DNA of 64,000 nucleotides, from positions 93,595,980 through 93,659,979 of the forward strand of contig CP136063.1 in the NCBI GenBank assembly GCA_032622095.1, given 5' to 3'. The position numbers were made by a program, and so were the translations under genes. The notes below the pieces were generated by a model that did not search any database, was not told where the DNA came from, and saw only the letters and a program-made list of their open reading frames with translations. Source of the DNA: Siphonodentalium dalli (lineage: Eukaryota > Mollusca > Scaphopoda > Gadilida > Siphonodentaliidae). Of the stretch, positions 11,175-23,560 are shown piece after piece (the first letter of the stretch is position 1; each line of letters opens with the position of its first letter).

Positions 11175-11635
11175 CATATGTGACTCGCCATATCAAATCC
11201 AGTCGGAAGTCGGAATTGTTTTTACCCTGTGCCAATGCATTCTCTTATATATGCGAGTCGACCATAGGTCGCCTCGCATATATAAGAGAATGCATTGGCC
11301 TAACAATTTTTTACAATATTAATAATTTGTTCTTGTATTCTTTAACAATTTTATAATTTCACTCATACAGAGCCCCAGACAAACATGAGCAGACGACACT
11401 CTTCTATGTGCTTCTATATATGTGTGGGGCTCCCTGCAGGATAATGGATGTTTTTTTATTTTATGTCCTAAAAATTGTAAGAAACATTTATGTAAAAAAC
11501 ATGATTGTTAAGCCAATGCATTCTCTTATATATGCGAGGCGACCTATGGTCGACTCGCATATATAAGAGAATGCATTGGCACAGGGTAAAAAAATCCCGA
11601 CTTCCGACTGGATTTGATATGGCGGGTCACATATG
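11175..11635. mobile_element. Foldback element with two opposed hairpin modules, copy 1
   Basis: Terminal inverted repeats start CATATGTGACTCGCCATATC and continue AAATCCAGTCGGAAGTCGG. The right end is the same in inverse with one change. Just inside each end lies a 33-bp-stem hairpin module (11230-11299 and 11512-11580), in opposite orientations. The centre (about 11360-11440) is a GAGCCCCAGAC to GTGTGGGGCTC inverted pair. No protein is encoded. The second copy at 35142-35587 has the same plan. Confidence 0.85.
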
Positions 11636-12231
11636 GTTGATATCCTCCTCATTTAATAGTCAGTCGATAAACTAAAATTTTAGGATCAACCAAGAAAAAC
11701 ATTTTGACTAAGTACCTAGTATATGGTCGGAAATCTGACCACACGGAAGTGGCGAGTTGAGACACGAGCAGCGGTTGCCACGGTGACGGATGTGAGTTGA
11801 AACTACGCACCAATTGGTGACGTCACCGTCAAAGTGCTAAGAATCATAGGCAAAATATAAATACATTACTGACTGAAAATATTGAAACATGCCAATGTAA
11901 TTTATAATTATACAATTATATGAATACAAAAATAAATATGACATAATAGTATACATGAAATGGGACGAGGTGTGTGGATACATCTAGAATGCGATTAATA
12001 AGCGGGAAAATGTGATGAAAATGTAATAGTAAACTGTGTACGAAGATATGTTGCATTAATGAAAGAATGAAAACTGTACATGAAGATTTTGAAGTTACAC
12101 CTTGCAACAAGGTACTTGGTTTATAAAGGGAAACCACTAGATATTGGTGAGGGAATATATGGACCTCGAGTATACTTCTTGGTTCTTCACTTATTTGTTT
12201 CGGAATATTAGGCTGCATGGACAACAATGTT
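11636..12231. other. LINE 5' remnant and unassigned sequence
   Basis: No intact gene. Near 12085-12130 a broken frame (VTPCNKVLGL then a stop) resembles the YLGL region that precedes the C-terminal part of non-LTR ORF2 proteins. It is probably decayed sequence of the LINE that follows. Confidence 0.35.
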
Positions 12232-13092
12232 GTCTAAATATTACCCGCACGGTGGCAAAAAGTGATTTACGGCCGCCATTCACTAATGGGAACCTGGTTG
12301 CATGGAAGAAATGGAATATCGCCAATTATAGCTTACCAAATGTGGTTCACTTTTGTTATACCTAGGATGCTCCATGGCATAGAAATTCTCCATATAAATA
12401 AAAAAGATGCTGAAGATATAGAAAAATTTCAACGTAGAACTATGTCAACACGCACTGCTAATGCCGCCACATATGCACTTATTGGAGCAATACCTATCCA
12501 AGGTGCAATAGACCGTAAAACCATAATATTTTTCATCAATATTGCAAAAACACACAACTCTGCTGAAAGAGAGCTAGCAATAAGACAACTCATCATGAAG
12601 GACGACAATAGCCTTAGCTGGTTTATACATGTCACGAAAATAATGTTAAAATACTCTCTTCCTGACCCCTTATACATATTACAAAACACGCAGAGTAAAG
12701 TAGATGCCGACTACTGGAAAATAACATGCAAAAAAACTATACACCAATTCTGGCACAACAATAACTATACTGGCTTTACTAACAAGTCATCCCTATCATT
12801 AATAAAGTTGCAAGATAACTCAACAAATAAATGCCACCTAGTATGGGAATCCACAACAGATTCACCTGCAGCAACTAAAAACGCTATAATTAAAGTATGG
12901 CTAATGACTGACACATACCTTCTACAATATAATAGAAGTAAATTCAGGCAAAATCTGACAGATGCTCTATATCCAATGTGTATTGATGACAATGAGGAAA
13001 GATATCACTTCATAGCGAACTGTCTGAAAACCAAATCCCAACGAGAAAAATATATACAGTTATTACAGAAGATAGAGGAAATACTACCATAA
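12232..13092 (+). mobile_element. Non-LTR retrotransposon, ORF2 C-terminal part
   Basis: The open frame (from about LPARWQKVIYGRHSLMG) matches the region after the reverse-transcriptase core in jockey/CR1-like ORF2 proteins. It reads GTWLHGRNGISPII, PRMLHGIEIL, EDIEKFQRR, AATYALIGAIPIQGAIDRK and SLSWFIHVTKIMLKYSLPDP, and near the end YPMCIDDNEERYHFIANC. The last is the usual CPxC-x(n)-HF-x(3)-C motif with its first cysteine changed to tyrosine. The catalytic domain is absent, so this is a 5'-truncated, dead copy that happens to keep 276 codons open. Its 3' tail is AT-rich (to about 13440). Confidence 0.8.
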
Positions 13093-13656
13093 TAGTTATA
13101 GAAAATAACAATATTAGACAGCCAAGGATACTGACACAACTAACTATAGACTGTACCAAGTTAGAACAGTTGAGTCTAAATATGACAGTAAAGATTCAAA
13201 TATAAAAAGCTGCAAGAAACTACATCTATGCATTACATGTACACAGAGTAAATACTCTGAAATCAATGGAATGATAAATGACAAAATATATACCGAGCTG
13301 TACAGGTATGAAAAAGCCATAGTATGATCTAATAATTAAGCAGATCGTATGCATATATTAGCTCTTACAAACATCAAGCTTATATAAAAAAAAAAGATAA
13401 AAAAAAAGAAAAAGATATATATGTTGTAAATAGACTTAATCTATTTTATCCAGTTACTTTTATCCAATATTACTATCTTAACATCATGGTTATCCAATAT
13501 CCATATTTTGGACCTTTTACTCCACGTATACGCTTACTACCTAGTTGTTTAATAATGTAACCCATCAATTTGGGGTGCTCCTCACACATACGAGGGATCT
13601 CCACAACAACTGAACTAAGCTGTGACGCGGCTCAGCTAATCAGAAGAGAGGATATA
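13093..13656. other. LINE tail and unassigned sequence
   Basis: AT-rich sequence after the LINE stop, with an A-rich run near 13384-13415 that may be the element's 3' end. Nothing else recognised. Confidence 0.4.
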
Positions 13657-16224
13657 GTCCAGGCACATTAGACATGGAAGTGGAAAAGTAAGGAAATAAA
13701 TCGGGGAAAGCTGTTTTTTTTTATTATTTTGGCCATAACATCGCGGACGCGTCACGAAAAGTCCCCTAAAATCCGATTTGAGCTTTCTGAGTTACATCAT
13801 TTTTTCCATATAATTAAACAAAACAATATTTTTCACAACGATGGAAATAAATGGATGTTGTAACAATTTTTCAGCCGAAACGTATACAAAAAGCACTCAA
13901 TATTGTTCGATATACAAATCTCGAACCAACGACACCCATTCAAAGGGAAATATCGAATGAATTTCGCATATATAGATATGAAATAAAACACTGAGCCAAA
14001 ATACTGACGATTTTGAAGACAAACTGATGTATTCGATGTCGGATTTCTCAGGCTTCTCAAAACATAGGCGCAAGCTATCTATTTTAAAAACTGCACAGAC
14101 ACCACCCCCGTCGCTATAATAGGCAGAACTAGCGAGTACGCACATCATAAGTTGTCAAAACTTGTAAAAACATAACCCTACCCCCGAAACTGGTTGTCAA
14201 CGATCTGGTCGTATTTTGATATTCTATTTTGTCTAAGCTAGTCATATGCATTACTAAGTTATACCAGTATATGTGAAATATGAGTACGAGAGCGAATATA
14301 GTGACACGATCAGAATACTACAAACGCGGTCATGAAATGGCTGTCAAAATGGCCGCAACCACCAAGCTAAGCCGAAATGATGGCAACTTATTATATAACC
14401 ACCTAGTAGGTAAAATACGTATTAACAATATACAAGTCTGTTGTTAAATATCTGTAAAGGTACACAGTTCATTACAACAGGCCCATGTGGAGGATTTATC
14501 GGCCATTGCAACGCAGGTCAAACCCAATGAATTACGTCTTTAAAATTTCGGGTTTTCTGTTTACAGTCGGGGCCAAAAATAATAATTTCGGGCATGCAAC
14601 ATATACGAAGTAATGTTTCGCCACACAGTGTATGGTAGTTTCGTTCGGCGTGATGATAAATTATTGAATGGAACGCAGAAACTTAAGTGCATATCCTTGC
14701 GGTATAAATAGTAGTTACATTTCCGGATTGTTCATCACTGTACATGATTATAAACCACACACGTATGTTGCAATTCTTATTATATTGCAAAGAAACCGCC
14801 ACCTCTTCAAAAGATTAGCACTGCATCACACCTGATCAAATAGACAGCACATCGTACATTTGATATACGACTAATTTTCGTGCTGCTTCCAAACCGGTCT
14901 CTTAGTAAACAATTTGTTCAACTTACTTCAGTCGGCAACTTGCAACTGGAATATGCTATTACGCAATGTACAATATTAGTTTTCCGTATTTTGTTGTTTG
15001 AAAATATCTTGCCAAAACCACCCATGAACTTGTGCAAAATATCATGTGATCATCGTTTAAAGCTGTTATTTCAGCGTTGAACATTGACTCAATGTTGCTA
15101 GTTATGGTTGTTAGTTCAGCAGATATGTGTAACATTAGGGAGAAGGGATACACACGGTAATGCGGTTGCAGAAAACATAGTACCCTTCGCGTATATGTGA
15201 CCTTGGTGAATATAACCAAATATTATTTCCAGGTGTAAAGACAGTCTCTGTCACAGAGTATGTGGGCAATTTTGGTCAAGTTTAGATTTTTTTAAAGAAA
15301 GTATATGGTACTCCTTTGTGTTTTGATAAATTGCTTTCATAGTATACCACCATGCATTCTTGTGATAACAGCGAAATATTCGTGTTTTATTACTTATTCT
15401 TAGGCAAAAATTACTAATATTTTAAGACACGGAGAATATAATCTACACAATTCACCCATTACTCTATGAATATCTCTCATACTGCTCTATAGCAGTGTAT
15501 TTCGAAAGGTTTGATGGTGTATATATCAAAAGAAACGATGACCGGTCACATTAGTGATACTGCTATGAGCACATATATTTCGGCTTCTATGAAAGGTCAC
15601 AGAATCAATTCTTCGCTATTAAATTTCATTTTACAGTGTAGTGTACATATATATCACACGATTCAAGATAAATAGTGCCGAAAAATTTGCCTTATTCTCC
15701 CGTTTCTTTGCGGTCAAAAAGTCCAGATTTAACCATTTTATGAGACCTTGCTTTTCGCTATATCTCTCGCGATATATATTAGAGATAATTCGCACATACC
15801 CGATAAAATGTTTCTCTTATTCTCTGCAATCATTCTTCCTCACATATTTCGAGCGTGTTGTCACTCTTATGGGACTAGCTATTCAATTATGCATAAAATG
15901 TAAATTTCATTCTATTTTGGCCATTTTGGCGGCCATTTTGGGACTTCAATTCAACTTATATGGTTCACGGCTAAGCATTGTTTGTATGTATGTCAATGTA
16001 TTATGAATTTGGAATTAATTGATCTACACATGACTGCATTCCCATATGGCCTGATGGAGATGCTTCAGAATTTGAACCATTCCGAAAAATCAAGATATCT
16101 CAAAAAGCTCAACTCGGATTTTAGGGGACTTTTGACACGTTGTTCATAAACATGTTCTTATTGATCCCTGAAAAAATCAGTTTTCCCCGATTTTTTACAC
16201 TAGTGAAACCTTATGTGCCTGGAC
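13657..16224. mobile_element. 2.57-kb TA-flanked inverted-repeat element
   Basis: TA GTCCAGGCACAT (13655 onward) is matched by ATGTGCCTGGAC TA (to 16226). The diverged inverted arms extend about 150 bp: AAATCGGGGAAA with TTTTCCCCGATTTT, and AAAAGTCCCCTAAAATCCGA with TCGGATTTTAGGGGACTTTT. A TA target is typical of Tc1/mariner-like and some other superfamilies. No transposase frame survives. The longest interior frame (15641-16006, hydrophobic) has no known domain. TA plus GTC ends are shared with the 27455-32373 element. Confidence 0.65.
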
Positions 16225-16304
16225 TAATAATGAGGTGGATGCTAACAAGACTGGTTTTATTCGCTGTAGATCAACGTGTTAATGACCCGGCTGCATCTAT
16301 ATAT

Positions 16305-16560
16305 AACAAGAATACCATAGTCAGAAATGGTAACGCGCTCAAGATCATATATTATATACCCATGATTGTAATTGTATATAGGATATAAAATATATTGTTT
16401 CACGAATGACCAACTCATAGAATTAATCGCCTTGCACTTCTTGGCATCCGAATAACAATTGAAATTCCCAACTACACCTTTTACCTGACTCGGCCTCCGG
16501 GTCGCAGTTCGACTTTTAATCCGTCCAAAAATTCCCATTCTATAAATAAAACGCACATGC
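16305..16560 (+). repeat. Dispersed repeat (GTAACGCGCTCAAGAT family), copy 1
   Basis: CAGAAATGGTAACGCGCTCA, then the ATATTATATACCCATG and GAATGACCAACTCA words, recurs in reverse at 34450-34570 and forward at 63675-63765. The AATTGAAATTCCCAACTACA and CGCAGTTCGACTTTTAA part recurs in reverse at 34160-34220. Confidence 0.65.
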
Positions 16561-17449
16561 GCCCACTTTAATTAAGAAACAGCGAAACATTATACACGCG
16601 GAGCGCGGAATAAATCCCTTGGTTAAACGAATGTCCATACGATTTGGCATAATAAAACTATCATGTATATTGTAGTTACGTTTATTATAGCAGCAAGTAA
16701 TTAGATCCTAACCCATGAGCCCATGGGACTGATGATGGTCAAATATCGACTTTCCAAAGCCTGAGAGAATGTTTCATCACATTTTGAATGGTTGCCTGGC
16801 AAGCAGAGGGGAGCAGAAATCAAATGATCGTCCCTGATGAAAAGCGCCCATGATGCTTTCGTTTCCAGAAAGAGGTATGTGCATGTAACAAAGAGCGTTT
16901 TTTGTACTCGTTTAAAGACATATTATGGACTTGTTCGGGTGCGTGAACTGATAAGTTAGTATTCAGTCGATGTGCCAGCTGGATGAGTGTAGCATTCTAC
17001 TGGCCTCATCCACATATTCATATTCCACATGTTTGTACTTTATATATCACATCACAAACTGAGCGATGAACGGTGAACGACCAATGAATTCTACTATTAT
17101 TTATCAAAAAAAACCAGACGTTTATATACCAATGTTTAGATTTAACAAGACAAAACCTAGATAAAATCAAATTATTATTACATGTATAGTTATATTACTT
17201 TTCAACGGGGACGGCAGGTAGACAACCCTCTCGGTTATGCTGTCCCCGATAGCTCATTGAATGTTATAATATAACACTGTATAGATAATTGTATATGTTA
17301 TATGAATGAGTTATGAATAAATAATCATAGTCATAGTCATACTAAAATCGCCGAAAATCTCAAGCAAATCGACCGAAGCACTTCATAGAAAACATCGTCT
17401 GAACTACGCTCAATTGTAAATATTTACCTCTCAACTATCGCAACTAACC
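16561..17449. other. Older repeat partly matching 34830-35130
   Basis: GGGTGCGTGAACTGATAAG, AGTGTAGCATTCTACT (16938-17000) and TTGTAAATATTTAC (near 17413) have inverted matches at about 35010-35125. No gene seen. A CATAGT triplet run lies near 17325-17342. Confidence 0.45.
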
Positions 17450-17998
17450 AGGGGGGGGTCGGAAAAAATTTGCAGGCACGTATGCTGATTTTTGACTTTC
17501 GACCCTTGTTGGGACCCACCCACCCCCGCGTCCAAATTTTTTTTCCGTTTACGGCAGTTTTTTCCGTCCATTTTTTGACACCCACCCCCTTTTAACACTA
17601 AAACAGAGATTTGCGGGGGAATTTCACTGTAAACAGTTGTATATGAATTTCTGTGCATAATATTAGTAATGGATGTGAACATTGACATGTAAATAGGAAC
17701 AAGTCATTTTGCGGTTATTCGGTCAAAAAAAACATGGCTGCCAGCAGCCATCTTGGATTTCAAAATTCAATCCATTAGCATGGGCTACAGGCTTACTGTT
17801 TGTCTGATCATCATGAAATTTGTCATTTATGTTAATATTGACATATAGATGTGTTTTAAGCCAAACTCATTGCAAAAACAGTCAAATAGACTTGCAGGAA
17901 AATATTTTTGAGTTGCGGACAAAATTGTTTGTTGGTCCTATCGACCACCCACCCACCCCGGCATACGTGCCCGGAAAAAACTTTTTTTCCACCCCCTG
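17450..17998. mobile_element. Complete CAGGGG-ended non-autonomous element
   Basis: The left end AGGGGGGGGTCGGAAAAAAT, followed by TTGCAGGCACGTATGC, is matched by the right end GGCATACGTGCCCGGAAAAA continuing to CCACCCCCTG. Flanks AACTAACC and AACTATCG agree at six of eight bases, consistent with a degraded 8-bp target duplication. The related sequence near 34950-34965 reads straight across the site without the insert. A diverged partial copy is at 1281-1738 in reverse. Confidence 0.7.
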
Positions 17999-18940
17999 AA
18001 CTATCGGCGATAAACTAAAGAAAACGATTTCTGCAACTGCATTTAATTAATATATTAGAATGACGATGTGTTTTTTCAATTTGGATATACTAGTTGTAAA
18101 AATAACTACTTTGAGCAAGATTAGTGTCTATTTATAGCTGATCACCCCACCGGAGTGCTTCACATCACTTTAACGTAAAATGTATGGACGTTGTTGTGGA
18201 TTTCCGCGATGCTGTATCATACGAATGATGATGACTGCAATATCTTTCATATTTATTTTGCCCACGCAGTGAGACTAAAATTTACCTGGAATATCGATTT
18301 GACACAATATGCACAGTTCATCAAAACATCATATTGAAGGCACTTGGTGGTTTGAAGGTCCAAATTGTGTTCGCTTTGGATACACCACGGTTCGGTTCCA
18401 TGGACCAACCTATGTCGATAAATACACGAAATATTATAAAACGGCCTCTTTATGCCTGTTTGACATATTCAAGTAGTCGCATTAAGAAAATTATTCGGCA
18501 TGAAACAGTAAAGAGTATTTCTCGATAGTAGTCTATTCCTGATAAAAGGTATAAATAAAGAGCGTTTTTTTTCACTCTATGCGAAAAATTGAGAATTGCT
18601 GTGACATTGGCAAGTATATTTCTGAGCACCTGCCAGTATCTTATACCTCCTTTCAAATTACGTTGACAAAATTTGGAAGTTTAATGGGCTCATGGGTCCG
18701 ATCTAAAATCTATTTTCTGGTATATAAAACATACAAGTGATGGTTTTATTGTGTCAAATTTGACATGACATATTTAACTTCGCACGCCTTCTTGAACGAA
18801 ATTTCTAAACACAAAAAAAAAACAAAAAAATTCTGGAATTTAATTTTGATGTTTGGTACATGCGACACAAAATTTTAAAATCATCAACACGTTGGAAATT
18901 ATAACCCCACTTTCTGTACTTTTATGAAATGAAAAATTTA
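17999..18940. other. Unassigned non-coding stretch
   Basis: The first 130 bp continue the repeat shared with 34830-34950 (AAATAACTACTTTGAGCAAG). The rest has no supported gene. An open frame at 18334-18528 lacks motifs. Confidence 0.4.
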
Positions 18941-18949
18941 ACATTTTCA

Positions 18950-19330
18950 TGAGTACAGTTTATATCTCCATGAAACCATAACTCCACCTTCAGAAGAAGA
19001 CACTTGATTCAGAACGTTCCGAATTATTTTCATTTAGAATGAAAACCACCCATAAATAATGTTCTCTATTTTTGGCAGCTTTCATGTCATGCCTGTTATT
19101 GAAAACATGAGATGGATTCTAGGTCAAATGTTCATAACCATATCCCAGCTGACAACCATATATTTAATGGCGTGGCCCATTTGCATTTAATTGCTCCCTT
19201 CTTGTGTGGACCATACTGCATATTTCATTTGGCTGAACTATTTATGTCTGCTTTAGTCTTCATTGTAATATATATTGGGTATTTATTATTAATAGGATAT
19301 AGTTAACTCAGCATCATATGGCACAAACGA
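18950..19330 (+). repeat. Diverged direct duplication, copy 1
   Basis: Aligned by eye with 20970-21320: CCCATAAATAAT, TCATGCC-TGT, GGTTCATAACCA-like, AGCTGAC-ACCATAT, GGACCA-CTGCATAT, TGCTTTA-TCTTCAT and AATATAT occur in the same order about 2.0 kb apart. Short hydrophobic frames occur in both but in frames that do not stay open together, so coding is unlikely. Confidence 0.55.
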
Positions 19331-19704
19331 CCCCCATTGAACATAACCAAGACAATAAACTATTTGGCGATTTGTGTGTTTCTATACAATTTGTCCCACC
19401 TCAGAATTTAAAAGCCTTCAAATAACGATTTTGTGTCAATAAGTGACAAAAATGCAATGCCAGATTGCTAATAGTACACAAGCAAGTAAGTTGGTATATT
19501 TGAAATAAAGTTATCTGATATATTACGCACATTTGAAGCATTAAGAATTTTGTGGATTCTGAGTTATCGACAGTATTTTATTGAACCACGTGGTCTCTCT
19601 GTTTGTTGTGCAGAAATTGTATTGCCGATGTGAATCGGAATCAGTTCGATTTTGAATTAATTCCTCGATCTATTTAGTAAAAATCGCATATAATAAAAAG
19701 AAAA

Positions 19705-19860
19705 CCTTCGTGTTTTGAGTGAATACCGGAATTACCTCATTCGTGGTCGCAGTGAGATACTGGAATCATCACTCGTGGCCTAAAGGCCACTCGTGATGAT
19801 TCCAGTATCTCACTGGACCACTCAGGAGATACTTCCAGTATTCACTCAAAAACACGCAGG
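19705..19860. repeat. Palindromic foldback element, about 156 bp
   Basis: CCTTCGTGTTTTGAGTGAAT is mirrored by ATTCACTCAAAAACACGCAGG. The inner GTGAGATACTGGAATCATCA and CTCGTGGCC are mirrored by GGCCACTCGTGATGATTCC and AGTATCTCAC. The inner stem is nearly perfect, the outer arms slightly diverged. Confidence 0.85.
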
Positions 19861-20604
19861 TATCCTCAATGTATAATTAGTTTTAAAATCCATGATAAAC
19901 TATGAGAAAAGATGAGAATGGATTTTTTTTTTCATTGCAATTTTTTTCCTCGACCAAAACCGGACCCACCCCATGGCTTCAACTGTTAAAGGGAGAAATT
20001 GCGGACAAAAAATTAAAATATAGAGCCCCCCTCACTTGTATAAGGCTATAACATGCACTACTATATAAATATGATTGTTTCAATTCATTTTGAAGCTGTA
20101 ATTTGTCTTAGAAATGATTTTGAAAAAAAATTGCATGACATCAGAAAAAATCTGCATTCCGGGCTCGGGGACACCCACCCACCCGGTCATTGTATCCTGT
20201 AATTTGTTTCCGCCCCCCCCCCCCCCCTGCATATGGTAGTTTAAAGTGCCAAATCGGACAGGACATCGTTAATTACATTAAAGCTTCTTTGTGCAATGGA
20301 GAACATGAAATTCAATCTTTTTCGATGGAATTCTTTAAAAAATAGAAATTATGTAGTGAAAACACATAGCCACGTCTCTGGGGAAAATTCCAGATATACC
20401 AATACAATATACTATACCAGTGACAAAGTTCACAAGTTCGATTATTGGATAAAAAATACACCTGTGTCATATTCCTCATAGATTCTCAAACTCGTTCATC
20501 TTAATCACTAATCTATATATATTTTATCTTGTCTTTTGGCCATGACATCTCATTTCTTTTTTGTGTATAATCCGATAGGATCAAACGGGTATATGCTGTG
20601 CCCC
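19861..20604. other. Repeat fragments and C-tracts, no gene
   Basis: Contains GGACCCACCCC and ACACCCACCCACCCGG words shared with the CAGGGG-ended element, and a C-run at about 20210-20226. A 61-codon plus-strand frame (20296-20481) has no recognised motif. Confidence 0.4.
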
Positions 20605-20700
20605 CCCCCCCTCTCTCCGGCGGCTCTCTCTCTCTCTCTCTCTCATCTCATCTGAATCTCTCTCTCTCACCTCTCTCTCTCTCTCTCATCTCATCTGAAT
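20605..20700. repeat. CT microsatellite with a repeated ATCTCATCTGAAT block
   Basis: Two (CT)n runs, each ending in CTCATCTCATCTGAAT, preceded by a C-run. The compound block is duplicated in tandem. Confidence 0.9.
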
Positions 20701-20969
20701 GTTGAATGTGCTCTCTGTTCTGCGAAAACTACACATGCTGGGCGGGGCTTATTGTGACTTAAAGTAGCATCTGGGAGTGTACAATGACAGGGGCGTTATA
20801 TGCACGACCCACTCATTCCATTCACGTTAAAAAAAAACTTATGTACAAGAAAACTTGAATGTTTTCAGGTACCAAGAACTTCTATAAAATATATATCTGT
20901 CAAAAGTGCAGTTCATATATCCATGCTATATCTCAAGATCATGAGAGGAGACTTAATTATTCTTTATTT

Positions 20970-21330
20970 GTGAAATTTAATGATTATTTTCATTAAGCAA
21001 GGCTACTACCCATAAATAATTTTCTATATTTGTTGTGGGATATCATGCCATGTCTGTTGATCAATGAACAATTGGGCTGAGATGAGTTGTGGGTCATGGT
21101 TCATAACCAAGTTAAAGCTGACCACCATATCTCTTAAACACTGTGGCCTAATTCAAGTTCTTTGAATTGCTCTCTGCTTGATTGGACCACGCTGCATATC
21201 AACATTTGTTTGCATTGGGCTGGAATTTTTGTGACTGCTTTATTCTTCATTATAATATATGGGGGTATGATGCTATATTATGGAATTACAATTCAAACTC
21301 AACATTATGATACAAATGAAGTCTCCTCTA
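20970..21330 (+). repeat. Diverged direct duplication, copy 2
   Basis: Partner of 18950-19330, same orientation. Followed by AAGAAAATAAGCTATTTGGTGATT, which matches the AGACAATAAACTATTTGGCG segment after copy 1, so the unit extends to about 21365. Confidence 0.55.
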
Positions 21331-21379
21331 ATAGAGTCAAGAAAATAAGCTATTTGGTGATTGGAGTTTTGTGAGAAAT

Positions 21380-22438
21380 TATTCATTATTCTGGCAGTTC
21401 TTGGTACTAAGATAGGCAAAATATTAAATAATATTTTCAACTTCTCAAATGAATTAAAATCCATTGTTTTTGTTGTCTTGATAATTGCTCAGATTATACA
21501 TACAATGAAGATGATGGTATGTGAAATTCATTTTTTTTTGCCAGATAGATCCAGAGAAATTCTTTGTAGATAATCTCTTTCCATTTTTGACTAGATTTAT
21601 GCAAAACGTACGTCTCCCCTTAACAAATACTTATGTACAAGAACGATTGCATGTTGAACGAAATTCAATGTTGAATGTTGTGCTAACTTCACACGAATGT
21701 TGAACGAATGTTGAATGTTGTGGTAACTTCACGGACCCCAGTGTATTCTTGTTTATTTTCACAAAATGGCTGATAATTTGAGACCATGCATCACACACAG
21801 CACGTTAAGTCAGACTGATATAAGACTTCCAAACTCTAGAGCTCTACGATAACGTGATCGATATACATAACTGGCGTCAGAATCAATTCGGCTGGACTTT
21901 GAAAAGCGCCCCCCAATTATTCTGCTGACCGCTTTTGGTGATTATGTCAGATTAGGTCAATAATTTCTAACTTCCTGTTCGTGATACACTCGATGGATCT
22001 CCGCATTATTGGGATGTAAACCGGGTGACTCAATTGGCAATTAACCAATCACCAAACAGGATTTAGTGTATCGCGCCCAGACTATGTAATATGAATTGTT
22101 GCATGAAGTAGCTTTAAAAATCAGCCACAGCTGGGCTATATTTACCGGTATAACATAATGGTGAGTATCCGACTTGGTTATGCATACAGTGTTCACTATA
22201 TAGTCAATAATAGAGGCATCTTTGATAAATATGTTCAATGGAAACATTTTTCAGACCACGAATGGTGCACCACCCCTCCAGTGTCTGCAAATTTTCTGCA
22301 GCCCCCCAAAACCCCCAACCCTCCCCCGTTGTGGTGGAGAAAATCGTGAAATATTTGTACAAACAATTAATATTTGTTGATGGGAAATCCCCTAGTGCAC
22401 ACATAAAACACCTCACAACAAAGCAGGCACAATGAAAT
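21380..22438. other. Unassigned non-coding stretch
   Basis: No gene recognised. A short repeated GAATGTTGAATGTTGTG word occurs at 21665-21730. Several short frames on both strands lack motifs. Confidence 0.4.
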
Positions 22439-22534
22439 AATATCTGCTCGCCACAAGCATCGGATTCGTTAATATCTGCTCGCCACAAGCATCGGATTCG
22501 TTAATATCTGCTCGCTACAAGCATCGGATTCGTT
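22439..22534. repeat. 32-bp tandem repeat, three copies
   Basis: Three head-to-tail copies containing TATCTGCTCGCCACAAGCAT and CGGATTCG. The third has one C-to-T change in CTCGCTACAA. Near-identity suggests recent expansion. Confidence 0.95.
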
Positions 22535-22795
22535 CGAATGGCTTATAAATTTCACATGATTTTCACATCAACATTTCTCTCCACTTGGGTGCATCTTACA
22601 CTGTCTGTAATTTATCCACTACATGTGCGTCGAAGGGGATTTTGGAGGCAACCCACTTCACAACATGAACATTTGGTGAAAATGTGCAACTGTTGGACAT
22701 TTCATATCTGAATAAAAAGCATCATGGGACTCTAGACCGAAAATAGGTTGAGATTGCTCATCGTTATTTTAAATTTTAAATCGTCTAACGTTTAA

Positions 22796-23355
22796 AGGTA
22801 CGGATGTCTTGGTTGTAGGTTATAGTTTAGAAATAAAAGTTACGAAATTATGAATTTCCTGAAGAATATACTAATAGTTTAGTATATAGTATGAACGCGA
22901 TATTACACACAAAACACACTTTGTGTGAGCCGAACATTTGTTTATATACAGCACGTAAATAACGTGCGATAAGCAAAACGCTCAACACCGTGGCCATTTT
23001 TTTTTTTTGGGAGAGTGATTCATGGTGACCCATTTAACACCGAAATCTTGAGTGGCGAGGATTAGCGAGCACTATATTGGTATTTTGTAAACAATATGGT
23101 GTCAATATTAACCAAATGACACTTAGTGGGGTCTTGCGTATCGCACACTATTTACTCACTATAATGTATCATAATATGACTTTTGTTTGCTAACAAAGCA
23201 CACGATCTTGACAATAAAATGCTATTTATGCGATATTTTATGATTGGTATAAGAACACAATCTGTCTTTATTTTTATATTCTTTCTGTTTTTGGCGGTTT
23301 TAGCTGAATTTACTTTTTTAAACAGCAATACCCATCGCGAAGGCCATCCGTATCT
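22796..23355. mobile_element. TTAA-AGGTACGGATG element, 560 bp
   Basis: TTAA (22792-22795) AGGTACGGATG is matched by CATCCGTATCT TTAA (23356-23359). The right-hand 120 bp (TTCTTTCTGTTTTTGGCGG, then GCCATCCGTATCTTTAA) recurs at about 41460-41600. It lies about 200 bp past the receptor stop codon and contains a minus-strand AATAAA (23267-23272) that could serve as the receptor's polyadenylation signal. Confidence 0.7.
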
Positions 23356-23560
23356 TTAAGTGTTAGTGCAACGTATGTCTTTCAATATTGTCCTAGATGC
23401 TGTACAGAATGGCCATTAGTTGGGAAATTTCCAAACGTAACGCGGTGTTATGTTGAAATGTTCAGACTGTTGGGAACGCTGAAAAACCGTGTCGGAAATT
23501 TCAACTCAAGGGAAGAGCACCTAATAAACTCCAGCCACGTGTCTGATATATCTACGTACA

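Noticed and set aside
12262-13092. Longest open frame (276 codons) as a host gene
   Set aside because: Its motifs are those of the C-terminal region of LINE ORF2 proteins, truncated and with a mutated zinc-binding cysteine.
15641-16006. Hydrophobic 121-codon frame as a membrane protein
   Set aside because: Lies inside the 2.57-kb inverted-repeat element, AT-rich, with no known family.
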